From Yersinia massiliensis (GTDB lineage Bacteria; Pseudomonadota; Gammaproteobacteria; Enterobacterales; Enterobacteriaceae), in contig NZ_CP028487.1 of assembly GCF_003048255.1 (NCBI RefSeq), positions 4,030,001-4,094,000 of the forward strand: a DNA stretch of 64,000 nt, given 5' to 3'. Positions 32,289-41,964 of the stretch are shown in pieces; the stretch's first letter is position 1, and each line of letters starts with the position of its first letter. Below the pieces are notes generated by a model, which was not told the origin of the DNA, ran no database searches, and saw nothing but the letters and a program-made list of their open reading frames with translations. Position numbers and translations under genes: made by a program.

Positions 32289-33536
32289 TTACTCTCCTGC
32301 AGAATGGACTGTTTCTTGATGCTGACACCAGAGCCAGCCACTGATTGCGCTCAACAGAACGGCCATCAGCAAAGCCGCGGCGATGAGGTATGACTCACCG
32401 TAAAGTTTGGCCACAATCGGGACCATTAACGCGCTCATGCCATAACCTAGTGTATGGCTGGTTGCTATTACGCCTGAACCTTTTCCCGTGGACAACTTGT
32501 CATTTAGCATCAATTGATAACCTGGAGTTGCCATGGCAGCACCAAAAGAAGCTAATGCACAACCCGCATAGAACAATAACAGAGGTTGAGCACACATTAA
32601 TCCTAAGCCAAGCACCATCAATATGGCCGCCATCAGTAATAACTGAGGTGCTGTAAAGCGCTGTGGGCGCACCACTAAAAACTGGGCTAATAAAGTACAA
32701 CCCGCTGCCACACTCAAGAGAATAGCGACATGCTGGCTGACTGCCGTTGCCGAATCACTGAATAATAGGCTCAGATGAGGTGCCAATCCAAGCTGCATCA
32801 GGCTCACTGTCGCTGCCAGTAATAGTGCGCAGATTAAATAAGGTAGCATATTGATACGCAGGCGATTTTGTTGATGCGCCATCGGCGGTAACGGCGGGTC
32901 ATTGTATTGGAAACTGACCACGATCAGTGCGATCAACGGGGATATCGCCATCAACCACAGAGGCGCCATTGGGTGTATCAAAAGAGCCGCCGCCGCACAT
33001 AACGGCCCCAGTAGACGGCCACAACTCAGACCCGAACTGATTGTCGCCAGCGCAGCCATGCGTTGTTCATATCCGGCACGCTGTAAAGCCCAAGTCTGGC
33101 AAGCGGGGACCATGCCAGAGACTGTCAGGCCGTATATAATACGCGCCACAATCAGCCCCCCCAGCCCTATCATTTCAGTTAGCCACCCCGTTGCCAGCCC
33201 CCAAACCGCCAACGCGAGCAGGGCAAAGCTCAATAAATAGCCCGCCAATGCCATGATGACGACAAACTTACACCCACGAATCTCTGATTGGCGTCCCCAC
33301 CACGGCGATCCGACCAAAAATAGCATTGAACCTAGGGTCAACAAACCGGCCCAAACCGACAGTGATAAATGAGTTTTGCTGACTAATATTGGCAGCACCA
33401 CTAATAAGCCGTTTTGCCCAATACCTAACAGCCCAGCGCAAAAAGCTAATGGCCAGTTGGAAGAAAGCCTTAAGTTTGAACCTGTATTAGGTTGTGAGGA
33501 AATTCGCATAAAAAGTAAACTAATCGTTAATAACAT
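32289..33536 (-). CDS. shiF: MFS transporter ShiF, aerobactin-associated
   Basis: About 415 aa with twelve predicted membrane helices. The N-terminal ...FCAGLLGIGQNGLLVVLPILVSKTHLSLSVWAGLLTLGSMLF matches ShiF from Shigella/E. coli aerobactin loci, where it lies upstream of and divergent from iucA, as here. Suggested to export aerobactin or help its recycling; direct proof is limited. The start is uncertain: ATG 33536 or ATG 33509 (MRISSQPNTGS); neither has a strong ribosome site. It shares the Fur-controlled divergent promoter region with iucA. Confidence 0.87.
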   Translation of the reverse strand: MLLTISLLFMRISSQPNTGSNLRLSSNWPLAFCAGLLGIGQNGLLVVLPILVSKTHLSLSVWAGLLTLGSMLFLVGSPWWGRQSEIRGCKFVVIMALAGYLLSFALLALAVWGLATGWLTEMIGLGGLIVARIIYGLTVSGMVPACQTWALQRAGYEQRMAALATISSGLSCGRLLGPLCAAAALLIHPMAPLWLMAISPLIALIVVSFQYNDPPLPPMAHQQNRLRINMLPYLICALLLAATVSLMQLGLAPHLSLLFSDSATAVSQHVAILLSVAAGCTLLAQFLVVRPQRFTAPQLLLMAAILMVLGLGLMCAQPLLLFYAGCALASFGAAMATPGYQLMLNDKLSTGKGSGVIATSHTLGYGMSALMVPIVAKLYGESYLIAAALLMAVLLSAISGWLWCQHQETVHSAGE

Positions 33537-33568
33537 TGGTTATTTTGTGGTATTTGATTGACAAATTG

Positions 33569-33587
33569 TATCACGATAATCATTGAA
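33569..33587. promoter_or_regulatory. Fur box 1 in iucA-shiF intergenic region
   Basis: TATCACGATAATCATTGAA matches 13 of 19 positions of the Fur consensus and includes the uninterrupted GATAATCATT. It overlaps the -35 of the iucA promoter (TTGAAA 33583-33588, 17-bp spacer, TATAAG 33606-33611). Confidence 0.75.
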
Positions 33588-33603
33588 AATGTTAATAGCT
33601 ATT

Positions 33604-33622
33604 GATATAAGAATCGTTCTCA
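33604..33622. promoter_or_regulatory. Fur box 2 overlapping iucA -10
   Basis: GATATAAGAATCGTTCTCA has a symmetric AGAAtcgTTCT core and a GATA-rich left arm. It covers the TATAAG -10 element. Together with box 1 it would block RNA polymerase fully when iron is plentiful. Confidence 0.55.
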
Positions 33623-33647
33623 TTTGTGCTAAAGAAGATTCGGGATC

Positions 33648-35429
33648 ATGACTATCCAGTTAGAAGCCGCGACAACCAATGTGGCTGCGCAATGTTTCCT
33701 CAACGCCCTGATACGTGAAACAAGGGATTGGCAAATCGTTCCAGCAGCAAAAAACCAACAGTATCCGCAGATTCATATCCCCATTTCCTCTTCACAAGCA
33801 ATCCACATTGCTTTGCGGCATATTTCTCCAACGCAACACCATCACTATCTATTCCCTGCTTATCTGCATCAGCAAGATGGCGGTGTCAGTGCGCCAATTA
33901 GCGTGGAACAGCTTGTGACCTTATTGCTGGAGAAACCCGCGGTAAAAGGGGAACTCTCGCAAGAGGTTATTGCGCGTTTTCGTCAACGGGTGCTGGAAAG
34001 TCATGACAACACTCAAACAGCCATCAATTTGCGCCTTGATTGGCCCTCACTGCGTGATAAACCGCTCAACTTCGCCGAAGCGGAACAAGGGTTACTGGTC
34101 GGCCATGCCTTCCACCCAGCACCAAAATCCCATGAACCCTTCGATGAAAAGCAAGCTCGTCGCTACCTGCCCGACTACGCTGCCCGCTTCCCTCTACGCT
34201 GGTTTGCCGTGGATAAACGCTATGTGTGTGGTGAGAGCCTTAATCTGACACTGCAACAGCGGCTACAACGGTTTGCGAGTGAAAGCGCGCCCCAATTTCT
34301 GCCGCACTTTACCGATGATGTATGGCTGTTACCGATGCATCCTTGGCAAGCCAGTCATTTGCTGACGCAGGATTGGTGCCAACAATTAGTGCAACAAGGT
34401 CGATTACAAGATTTGGGCGAAGCAGGTGAACGTTGGTTGCCCACCAGTTCCTCCCGTTCGCTCTATAGCCCATCGAACCGCGACATGATTAAGTTTTCAC
34501 TTAGTGTACGCCTCACCAATTCAGTGCGGACCCTTTCAGTGAAAGAAGCCAAGCGCGGTATTCGTCTGGCACGGCTCGCGCAGACCTCACGGTGGCAATC
34601 GCTACAAGCACGTTACCCGACCTTCCGTGTGATGCAGGAAGATGGCTGGGCGGGGTTACGTTCACCAGAGGGGGTGATTCAGGAAGAGAGCTTAATGGTA
34701 CTGCGCGATAATCTGCTGTTCAGCCAACCGGATAATCAAACCAATGTCTTAGTGACGTTGACGCAGGCCGCGCCTGATGGCGGCGACAGCCTGTTGGTTT
34801 GCGCAGTTCGCCGTTTGGCCGCGCGCTTGAACCTTCCCTTACAGCAAGCAGCCCATTGCTGGCTAGATGCCTATTGCCAACATGTCTTGCTGCCATTATT
34901 CAGTACTGAAGCTGACTACGGGCTGGTGCTGCTCGCGCATCAACAAAATATTCTGGTGGAAATGCAGCAAGATTTGCCTGTAGGCATGCTGTATCGCGAC
35001 TGCCAAGGCAGCGGGTTTACCCGTGATGCAGCGCCATGGCTGGAAGAAATTGGCGAGGCCGATGCCGAAAACCGTTTCAGCGAGCAACAGCTACTGCGTT
35101 ATTTCCCGTATTACTTGCTAGTCAATTCAAGTCTCGCGGTGACGGCAGCACTGGCGGCGGCCAATCTCGATAGCGAAGAAAACCTGATGGCACGGGTACG
35201 CGTGGCACTTCACGGTCTGCGCCTAAACGCTAAAAATACGCTGTGTCTGGATTACGTTCTCGACAGTTCGCACTGGAATTGCAAAGGCAACTTCTTCTGT
35301 TATCTGCATGACCACAATGAAAACACGATCGTTGATCCGGCCGTGATCTACTTTGATTTCGCCAATCCATTTCATTTCACCGCTCACCGCGATGTCGCGT
35401 CTCAACAGTGCGAAGAGGCTGTCCAATGA
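33648..35429 (+). CDS. iucA: Aerobactin synthetase subunit IucA
   Basis: NRPS-independent siderophore (NIS) synthetase of 593 aa. It joins citrate to one N6-acetyl-N6-hydroxylysine with ATP. High similarity to pColV IucA along the whole length (VAAQCFLNALIRET, GHAFHPAPKSHEPF, STSSRSLYSPSNRDMIKFSLSVRLTN-type ATP site, VLLAHQQNILVEMQ, DFANPFHF). First gene of the Fur-controlled operon. Its stop overlaps the iucB start (ATGA). The gene is intact. Confidence 0.97.
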   Translation: MTIQLEAATTNVAAQCFLNALIRETRDWQIVPAAKNQQYPQIHIPISSSQAIHIALRHISPTQHHHYLFPAYLHQQDGGVSAPISVEQLVTLLLEKPAVKGELSQEVIARFRQRVLESHDNTQTAINLRLDWPSLRDKPLNFAEAEQGLLVGHAFHPAPKSHEPFDEKQARRYLPDYAARFPLRWFAVDKRYVCGESLNLTLQQRLQRFASESAPQFLPHFTDDVWLLPMHPWQASHLLTQDWCQQLVQQGRLQDLGEAGERWLPTSSSRSLYSPSNRDMIKFSLSVRLTNSVRTLSVKEAKRGIRLARLAQTSRWQSLQARYPTFRVMQEDGWAGLRSPEGVIQEESLMVLRDNLLFSQPDNQTNVLVTLTQAAPDGGDSLLVCAVRRLAARLNLPLQQAAHCWLDAYCQHVLLPLFSTEADYGLVLLAHQQNILVEMQQDLPVGMLYRDCQGSGFTRDAAPWLEEIGEADAENRFSEQQLLRYFPYYLLVNSSLAVTAALAAANLDSEENLMARVRVALHGLRLNAKNTLCLDYVLDSSHWNCKGNFFCYLHDHNENTIVDPAVIYFDFANPFHFTAHRDVASQQCEEAVQ

Positions 35430-36394
35430 AACCTTGCGCTAAATTAATGCACGCTAATGGCGGTTTTCGCTGCGAATATCTGCAAAAAAATCTCATCCTT
35501 GGTTTCGGGCTCGATGGTAGCGCGGTATTACAGCTGCCAGGAACGTTGCCTGATGGTTGGTTGGTACAAGCCCTCGACCAATTATTCGTCGCCGCCCCGT
35601 CATTGACCGGAATAGCCTTACCCTACGCTCAGTGGCGTGAAGAGCCACAAGCACTGGCACTCTTTGCGTTAGCCAGCGGCGACTATCTGGCCCGTGAGCA
35701 GTTTTATCAGTTACCACTGTGGCTGGGGGCTGATCGCAATCAAGCTTCCAGTCAAATGTCCTCTTCACCTCAAATGCTCTACGACACGGAACGTGATATC
35801 TGGTTCCCGCAGCGACCTAGCCGCCCTAACGGAGAAGTCTATCGCCGCTTTGACCCGCAAATTAAGCGCACGTTGAGCTTCCGCTTACCCGAGATAGACC
35901 GTGACGCCGAGCAGTTTACCCGCTGGATGAATTCACCGCGCGTAGATGCTTTTTGGGAGATGAGCGGCCCGCTTGAAGTACAGGCGGCTTATTTACAGCG
36001 TCAGTTAGACTCGAGCTATTGCTACCCATTACTGGGCTGTTTTGACGATCAACCCTTTGGTTATTTTGAAGTTTATTGGGCAGCGGAAGACAGAATTGGC
36101 CGGCATTACCGTTGGCAGCCTTTTGATCGTGGGCTGCATATGTTAGTGGGCGAAGAGTGCTGGCGTGGAGCGCAATACATTCGCAGTTGGTTACGCGGCC
36201 TAACGCATTACTTGTATCTGGATGAACCTCGTACTGCCCGCGTGGTTGCTGAGCCGCGCGCAGATAACCAGCGCTTGTTCCGTCACCTGCCTGCTGCGGG
36301 TTACCACACGATGAAAGAGTTTGATTTCCCGCATAAGCGCTCGCGTCTGGTCGTCAATCAGCGCGCAGATTTCTTCCGAGAGGGGGCGCTATGA
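35426..36394 (+). CDS. iucB: N6-hydroxylysine acetyltransferase IucB
   Basis: 322-aa GNAT-fold enzyme that acetylates N6-hydroxylysine with acetyl-CoA. The C-terminal half carries the IucB signature (FTRWMNSPRVDAFWE, GHYW-like YFEVYWAAEDRIGRHY, RADNQRLFRHLPAAGY). I chose ATG 35426 (MKPCAKLMHANGG), which overlaps the iucA stop as ATGA and has GAGG upstream. A GTG 18 nt earlier is also open. The stop overlaps the iucC start. Confidence 0.96.
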   Translation: MKPCAKLMHANGGFRCEYLQKNLILGFGLDGSAVLQLPGTLPDGWLVQALDQLFVAAPSLTGIALPYAQWREEPQALALFALASGDYLAREQFYQLPLWLGADRNQASSQMSSSPQMLYDTERDIWFPQRPSRPNGEVYRRFDPQIKRTLSFRLPEIDRDAEQFTRWMNSPRVDAFWEMSGPLEVQAAYLQRQLDSSYCYPLLGCFDDQPFGYFEVYWAAEDRIGRHYRWQPFDRGLHMLVGEECWRGAQYIRSWLRGLTHYLYLDEPRTARVVAEPRADNQRLFRHLPAAGYHTMKEFDFPHKRSRLVVNQRADFFREGAL

Positions 36395-38139
36395 TCAGCA
36401 ACAATTATACCGACTGGGCGCGAGTGAACCGCCAGATGGTCGCCAAGATCCTGGCCGAGCTTGAGTACGAGCGCACACTCTGTGCTGAGCCTCAAGGAGA
36501 AGCATGGCGCATCGCCTTACCGGAAGCGGTTTACACCTTTAACGCTCATCGCGGTATTTGGGGCTGGCTGCACATAGAGCCGTCCTCGTTACATTGCGAA
36601 GGTGCCCCACTGGCTGCTGACCATTTGCTTCGCCAACTCGCTCAGGTTCTGGCGATGAATGACGCTCAAATTGCAGAGCATTTGGAGGACTTATACGCCA
36701 CACTGCGCGGCGACATGCAGCTGCTCTCTGCTCGTCACGGTATGAGTGCAGAGGATCTGATAGCCCTTGATGCTGATGCGCTGCAATGTCTGCTATCCGG
36801 CCACCCGAAATTTATCTTCAACAAAGGCCGCCGTGGGTGGGGGTTAACCGCCCTGCAACAATATGCCCCTGAATATCAGGGCCAATTTCGCCTGCACTGG
36901 CTGGCAGCGAAACGTGGCAGTTTTGTGTGGTGTGCAGATGACAATCTCGCGCTGGATACGCTGCTCAACAGTGCTATGTCCAGTGCTGAACGTCGCCGCT
37001 TTGAGTCCCGCTGGCACGAATTACAGTTGAATGATGATTGGGTTCCCGTGCCGCTGCATCCTTGGCAATGGCAGCAAAAAGTTGCCCTGCACTTCCTGCC
37101 GCAGTTGGCAGACGGGGATCTGGTCGAACTGGGTGAGTTTGGTGATCACTATTTGGCGCAGCAATCATTGCGCACGCTAACGAATGTCAGCCGCCGCGTG
37201 CCCTATGATATCAAGCTCCCTCTCACCATCTACAACACCTCCTGCTATCGAGGTATCCCTGGGAAGTACATCAGTGCCGGTCCAGCAGCTTCGCGTTGGT
37301 TGCAGCAGATTTTTGCGCAGGACAGTACGCTGCGTGAAAGTGGTGCCGAAATTCTCGGCGAGCCAGCAGCCGGTTATATGGCGCATCAAACTTATGCCAC
37401 GCTGGGTAAAGCGCCGTATCGCTATCAGGAAATGCTTGGTGTTATCTGGCGTGAGAATCCGTCCTGCTACTTACAAACGGGTGAACAAGCCATTTTAATG
37501 GCGACGCTGATGGAAACCGATAATCAGGGCCATCCATTGATCGCGGCCTATATTGCAAAATCAGGGCTAGATGCTGAGGCTTGGCTAACACAGATGTTCC
37601 ACGTCGTGGTGGTGCCGATGTACCACCTGATGTGCCGCTATGGTGTCGCACTGATTGCCCACGGCCAAAACATCACCCTGGTGATGAAAGACAATGTTCC
37701 GCAACGCATCTTATTGAAGGATTTCCAAGGTGATATGCGTCTGGTGGATGAAGAGTTTGCGCAAGCAGCCTCCCTGCCGAAAATAGTCAAAGATGTGACT
37801 GCTCGCTTACCTGCTGACTATCTCATTCATGACCTACAGACGGGGCATTTTGTGACTGTGTTGAGATTTATCTCACCCCTGATGCAGGCTTTCGGTGTCA
37901 GTGAACATCGGTTTTATCAACTGCTGGCACAGGTGTTGACGCGGTATATGGCACAACATCCAGACATGGCAGACCGTTTCACATTATTCAATTTATTCAA
38001 ACCCCGCATTATTCGTGTGGTTCTCAACCCAGTGAAACTCACCTATTCAGAGCAAGACGGCGGCAACCGCATGTTACCGAACTACTTGCAAGATCTGGAC
38101 AACCCTCTCTTTTTGGTCACCAAGGAACTCGCCCAATGA
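36391..38139 (+). CDS. iucC: Aerobactin synthase IucC
   Basis: 582-aa NIS synthetase that adds the second N6-acetyl-N6-hydroxylysine to complete aerobactin. Strong match to IucC: SGHPKFIFNKGRRGWG, ATP/citrate site TIYNTSCYRGIPGKYI, ALIAHGQNITLVMKDN and LLKDFQGDMRLV. ATGA overlaps on both sides couple it to iucB and iucD. Confidence 0.97.
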   Translation: MISNNYTDWARVNRQMVAKILAELEYERTLCAEPQGEAWRIALPEAVYTFNAHRGIWGWLHIEPSSLHCEGAPLAADHLLRQLAQVLAMNDAQIAEHLEDLYATLRGDMQLLSARHGMSAEDLIALDADALQCLLSGHPKFIFNKGRRGWGLTALQQYAPEYQGQFRLHWLAAKRGSFVWCADDNLALDTLLNSAMSSAERRRFESRWHELQLNDDWVPVPLHPWQWQQKVALHFLPQLADGDLVELGEFGDHYLAQQSLRTLTNVSRRVPYDIKLPLTIYNTSCYRGIPGKYISAGPAASRWLQQIFAQDSTLRESGAEILGEPAAGYMAHQTYATLGKAPYRYQEMLGVIWRENPSCYLQTGEQAILMATLMETDNQGHPLIAAYIAKSGLDAEAWLTQMFHVVVVPMYHLMCRYGVALIAHGQNITLVMKDNVPQRILLKDFQGDMRLVDEEFAQAASLPKIVKDVTARLPADYLIHDLQTGHFVTVLRFISPLMQAFGVSEHRFYQLLAQVLTRYMAQHPDMADRFTLFNLFKPRIIRVVLNPVKLTYSEQDGGNRMLPNYLQDLDNPLFLVTKELAQ

Positions 38140-39473
38140 ATCAGACGCTGGATTTCATCGGCATTGGCATCGGTCCATTTAACCTCAGCATTGCTGCACT
38201 TGGCAGTGAAGTACCCGGTTTTAACTGCAAATTCTTTGAGCGTAAACCGCACTTTTCTTGGCACCCCGGCATGATGGTGCCGGACTGTCATATGCAGACC
38301 AGCTTTCTGAAGGATTTAGTCAGCGCAGTCTCGCCGACTAACCAGTACAGTTTCCTTAACTATTTGGTGCAGCGTAAAAAATTCTACCGATTCTTAACCA
38401 CCGAACACCGCACAGTGTCACGCGAGGAGTTTGCTGACTATCTCAGTTGGGCCGCCAATGACTTGAATTCATTGGCGTTCAGTCAGGATATTCAGAGTGT
38501 GGATTTTGACGATACAAAGGGCCGTTTTGTCGTCACCACACCACGAAAAGTCTACCATGCGCGCCATGTTTGCTTGGGGATCGGCAAACGGATTAAGTTG
38601 CCGGCCTGCGTGACAGAACAAAATGACCGCTGCTTCCACGCCAGTGAAATGGCATTGCGCAAGCCAGATCTGGCGGGCAAGCGTGTCACTATCATTGGTG
38701 GAGGCCAGAGTGGCGCGGACTTGTTCCTGAACATTTTCCGTGGCGAATGGGGCCAACCGAAACAGCTGAACTGGATTTCACGCCGTAATAACTACAACGC
38801 GCTGGATGAAGCCGCTTTTGCTAATGAATATTTTACGCCGGAATACGTTGAGAGTTTCTATGGACTGAACGACAGCGCTAAACAACACATGCTGGCTGAG
38901 CAAAAAATGACATCTGACGGCATTACCAGTGAGTCACTACTGGCTATTTACCGAGCGATGTATCATCAATTTGAAGTGTTACGTGAACAGCCTTGGGCAT
39001 GCTTGTTACCCAGCAGATCACTCACCGCGATGCATCCGCAAGGCAGCGGCTATCAGTTAGTCACCCAGCATCATCTTGATCAGGGCCAAGAGACCTTCGA
39101 TACCGATGTCGTTATCTTTGCGACGGGTTATCAGCAGGATCGCCCCGCGTTTCTCGAGCCGATGGCTAAACGCCTGACCATGACGACCAATTATCAATAC
39201 CGTATTGCCCCCGACTTTACTCTCGATTGGCGAGGCCCACGGGAAAACTGCCTGTTTGCCGTCAACATGGGTATGCACAGCCACGGTATCGCCGAACCCC
39301 AACTCAGCCTGATGGCTTGGCGATCCGCTCGGATCCTCAATCGTGCTTTAGGGCGTGAGCAGTTTGATTTAGCACCAACTCCGGCGTTGATTCAGTGGCG
39401 TAGTCAGCAAACGGGGGCAACAACCCGCGCTGAAAGCACCCTGACATCAAATTTGAAGCCGCAGAGCTGCTAG
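38136..39473 (+). CDS. iucD: L-lysine N6-monooxygenase IucD
   Basis: 445-aa flavin-dependent N-hydroxylase that starts aerobactin synthesis by hydroxylating lysine. FAD motif GIGIGPFNLSIAAL at the N-terminus, NADPH motif IIGGGQSGADLF (around residue 190), and the ATGY motif of the N-hydroxylating family (DVVIFATGYQ). Signature HPGMMVPDCHMQT is conserved. Starts with an ATGA overlap with iucC. A 99-nt gap separates it from iutA. Confidence 0.97.
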   Translation: MNQTLDFIGIGIGPFNLSIAALGSEVPGFNCKFFERKPHFSWHPGMMVPDCHMQTSFLKDLVSAVSPTNQYSFLNYLVQRKKFYRFLTTEHRTVSREEFADYLSWAANDLNSLAFSQDIQSVDFDDTKGRFVVTTPRKVYHARHVCLGIGKRIKLPACVTEQNDRCFHASEMALRKPDLAGKRVTIIGGGQSGADLFLNIFRGEWGQPKQLNWISRRNNYNALDEAAFANEYFTPEYVESFYGLNDSAKQHMLAEQKMTSDGITSESLLAIYRAMYHQFEVLREQPWACLLPSRSLTAMHPQGSGYQLVTQHHLDQGQETFDTDVVIFATGYQQDRPAFLEPMAKRLTMTTNYQYRIAPDFTLDWRGPRENCLFAVNMGMHSHGIAEPQLSLMAWRSARILNRALGREQFDLAPTPALIQWRSQQTGATTRAESTLTSNLKPQSC

Positions 39474-39572
39474 CTTCCCACTCAACAGGGGAGGATAGGA
39501 ACACTCGGTTTAGGCCAACTTTGCGTTTTACTACCACATCAATATAACGATATAGGAATACAGGAAATTATA

Positions 39573-41753
39573 ATGAAGCACCTCTGGGTAATAAATTCGT
39601 GTCTGCTCACTATGCTCACCCCCGCCGCTTGGGCAGAAGATCAAATGGTGGTTTCCGCCAGCCGTACACACCGCAGTGTAACTGAAATGGCGCAAACAAC
39701 CTGGGTGATTGAAGGCAATGAACTCGAACAGCAGGTTCAGGCCGGTAAAGAGCTTAAAGATATCCTTGCGCAGTTGATTCCAGGCATGGATGTCAGCAGT
39801 CAGGGTCGAACGAACTACGGGATGAATATGCGTGGCCGTTCAATGATGGTGATGGTAGATGGCGTTCGCCTAAACTCCTCACGCAGTGATAGCCGCCAGC
39901 TCGATTCGATTGATCCGTTCAATATTGGGCATATTGAGGTTATCTCAGGTGCTACCTCGCTTTACGGTGGTGGTAGTACCGGCGGCCTGATCAATATCGT
40001 GACCAAAAAGGGCCAGCCTGAAAAACAGGTTGAGCTACAGATTGGGGGAAAAACAGGGTTCAATAGTAGTAATGACCATGATGAGAATATCGCCGCAGCG
40101 GTGAGTGGTGGCACAGAACAAGCCTTCGGGCGGTTTTCGGTGTCTTACCAGCGCTATGGCGGTTGGTATGATGGTAAAGGCAACGAAGTCTTAATCGATA
40201 ACACCCAGACTGGTTTGCAGTTCTCTAACCGTTTAGACGTGATGGGCAGTGGCACGTACAATATTGATGACCACCAGCAGCTACAATTGACCGCCCAATA
40301 CTTCAACAGTGAATCCGACGGTAAACATGGGTTGTATTTGGGGCAAAATTTCTCGGCAGTCACGGGGACAGGAACGGCGTCAAACAGCTCAAGTCTGAAT
40401 TCAGATCGCATTCCGGGTACAGAACGCCACCTTATCAATCTGCAGTACTCCAACACGGATCTCTGGGGGCAAGATTTAGTGGCTCAGGTATTCTATCGCG
40501 ATGAGTCTCTGACCTTTTACCCCTTCCCAACGCTGAACAAAGCCGGTACCGCAGTAACCAGCATTGGTGCATCCCAGCAGAAAACTGATTTTTATGGTAC
40601 TAAACTGACACTCAACAGCAAACCTATCGACAGTTTGACGCTGACATACGGTGTCGATTTGGAACATGAAAGTTTCAATGCCAATCAACAGTTCTTTAAT
40701 TTGGCGCAAGCCCAACAATCTGGCGGCATGACGTTAATCAATGCCTACAACGTGGGCCGTTATCCAAGTTACACCACCACGAATGTGGCACCATTCCTGC
40801 AATCGAGCTATGACATCAACCCGATCTTCACCCTGAGCGGTGGGGTCCGTTATCAATATACCGAGAACAAAGTTGATGATTTCGTGGCCTATGCGCAGCA
40901 ACAAGCCATTGCACAAGGCACTGCGACCTCGGCAGATGCGGTTCCCGGCGGGAAAACCGATTACAACAACTTCCTGTTTAATGCCGGTTTACTGGCCCAT
41001 CTGACAGAAAGCCAACAGACTTGGGTCAATTTCTCACAAGGATTTGAGATCCCTGATTTAGCGAAATATTACGGTTCAGGTAGCTATACGTTGGTCAATG
41101 GCCACTACCGGTTACAAAACAGTGTCAACGTTAATGACTCCAAGCTGGAAGGCATCAAGGTTAATGCTTATGAACTGGGTTGGCGCTATACCGGTGATAA
41201 CTTACGCACTCAAATCGCAGGTTATTACTCAGTTTCTGACCAAACTATTTCAATCAACAAAACCGATATGACCATCAATGTGTTGCCGGATAAGCGCCGT
41301 ATCTACGGGGTTGAAGGTGCTGCTGATTACGTATTCGAAGATAGCGAGTGGAGTACCGGCGGTACCTTTAACCTGATCAAATCTGAAACTCAAACAGATG
41401 GTAAATGGCAGAAATTGACGGTCGACACCGCCAGCCCATCCAAAGCCACCGCCTATGTTGGCTGGGCACCGGGTGACTGGGAGCTACGCGTGCAGACCCA
41501 ACAAACTTTCGATGTCTCTGACAGTAAGGGCCGTAAGATCAACGGTTACAACACCATCGATGCCATGAGCAGTTACACCTTGCCAGTGGGGAAAGTCACT
41601 TTTAGCATCGAAAACCTGCTGGATAAAGACTACACCACGGTTTGGGGCCAACGTGCACCGATTCTGTATAGCCCAACCTACGGCGCACCTGACCTCTATA
41701 CCTATAAAGGTCGTGGCCGTACCTTTGCGGTGAACTATTCCGTGCTGTTCTGA
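39573..41753 (+). CDS. iutA: Ferric aerobactin outer-membrane receptor IutA
   Basis: TonB-dependent receptor of 726 aa. A signal peptide ends at AAWA-ED (about residue 21), and DQMVVSASRT follows as the TonB box region. The plug domain (LKDILAQLIPGMDVSSQGRTNYGMNMRGR, ISGATSLYGGGSTGGLINIVTKKG) precedes a 22-strand barrel ending in the terminal phenylalanine (FAVNYSVLF). Similarity to pColV IutA extends end to end. Imports ferric aerobactin; cytoplasmic release probably needs the reductase encoded at 31399-32283. Also the entry route for cloacin DF13 in other bacteria. Confidence 0.97.
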   Translation: MKHLWVINSCLLTMLTPAAWAEDQMVVSASRTHRSVTEMAQTTWVIEGNELEQQVQAGKELKDILAQLIPGMDVSSQGRTNYGMNMRGRSMMVMVDGVRLNSSRSDSRQLDSIDPFNIGHIEVISGATSLYGGGSTGGLINIVTKKGQPEKQVELQIGGKTGFNSSNDHDENIAAAVSGGTEQAFGRFSVSYQRYGGWYDGKGNEVLIDNTQTGLQFSNRLDVMGSGTYNIDDHQQLQLTAQYFNSESDGKHGLYLGQNFSAVTGTGTASNSSSLNSDRIPGTERHLINLQYSNTDLWGQDLVAQVFYRDESLTFYPFPTLNKAGTAVTSIGASQQKTDFYGTKLTLNSKPIDSLTLTYGVDLEHESFNANQQFFNLAQAQQSGGMTLINAYNVGRYPSYTTTNVAPFLQSSYDINPIFTLSGGVRYQYTENKVDDFVAYAQQQAIAQGTATSADAVPGGKTDYNNFLFNAGLLAHLTESQQTWVNFSQGFEIPDLAKYYGSGSYTLVNGHYRLQNSVNVNDSKLEGIKVNAYELGWRYTGDNLRTQIAGYYSVSDQTISINKTDMTINVLPDKRRIYGVEGAADYVFEDSEWSTGGTFNLIKSETQTDGKWQKLTVDTASPSKATAYVGWAPGDWELRVQTQQTFDVSDSKGRKINGYNTIDAMSSYTLPVGKVTFSIENLLDKDYTTVWGQRAPILYSPTYGAPDLYTYKGRGRTFAVNYSVLF

Positions 41754-41964
41754 TAGGAAGCGTTTGAGCCAAGAAGAAACGCGGTAATACGACGCTGGGC
41801 ATGAATCTGCTGTTTCCATCATATTGTTGCAAGCGATATGACTGACAGCCGCTTCTTGCCCAGTTTTCTTTTCTGCGTCGAGAATAAAATGCCCATTTTT
41901 TGCTATTATGGCCTCCAATTTTTCAATGGCGTTGGAAAGCCTCACCAGTAGCGGGTAGAAATAG
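41754..41964. other. iutA-rluA gap
   Basis: A weak hairpin GCGTTT / AAACGC (41760-41782) lies just after iutA without a T tract. TATTAT near 41904 is a possible -10 for rluA. No mobility gene, tRNA or clear repeat marks this right boundary of the aerobactin insertion. Confidence 0.4.

Noticed and set aside
31281..41964. Integrative element with integrase or IS elements around the aerobactin genes
   Set aside because: No integrase, transposase, tRNA gene or convincing direct repeat is visible at either boundary.
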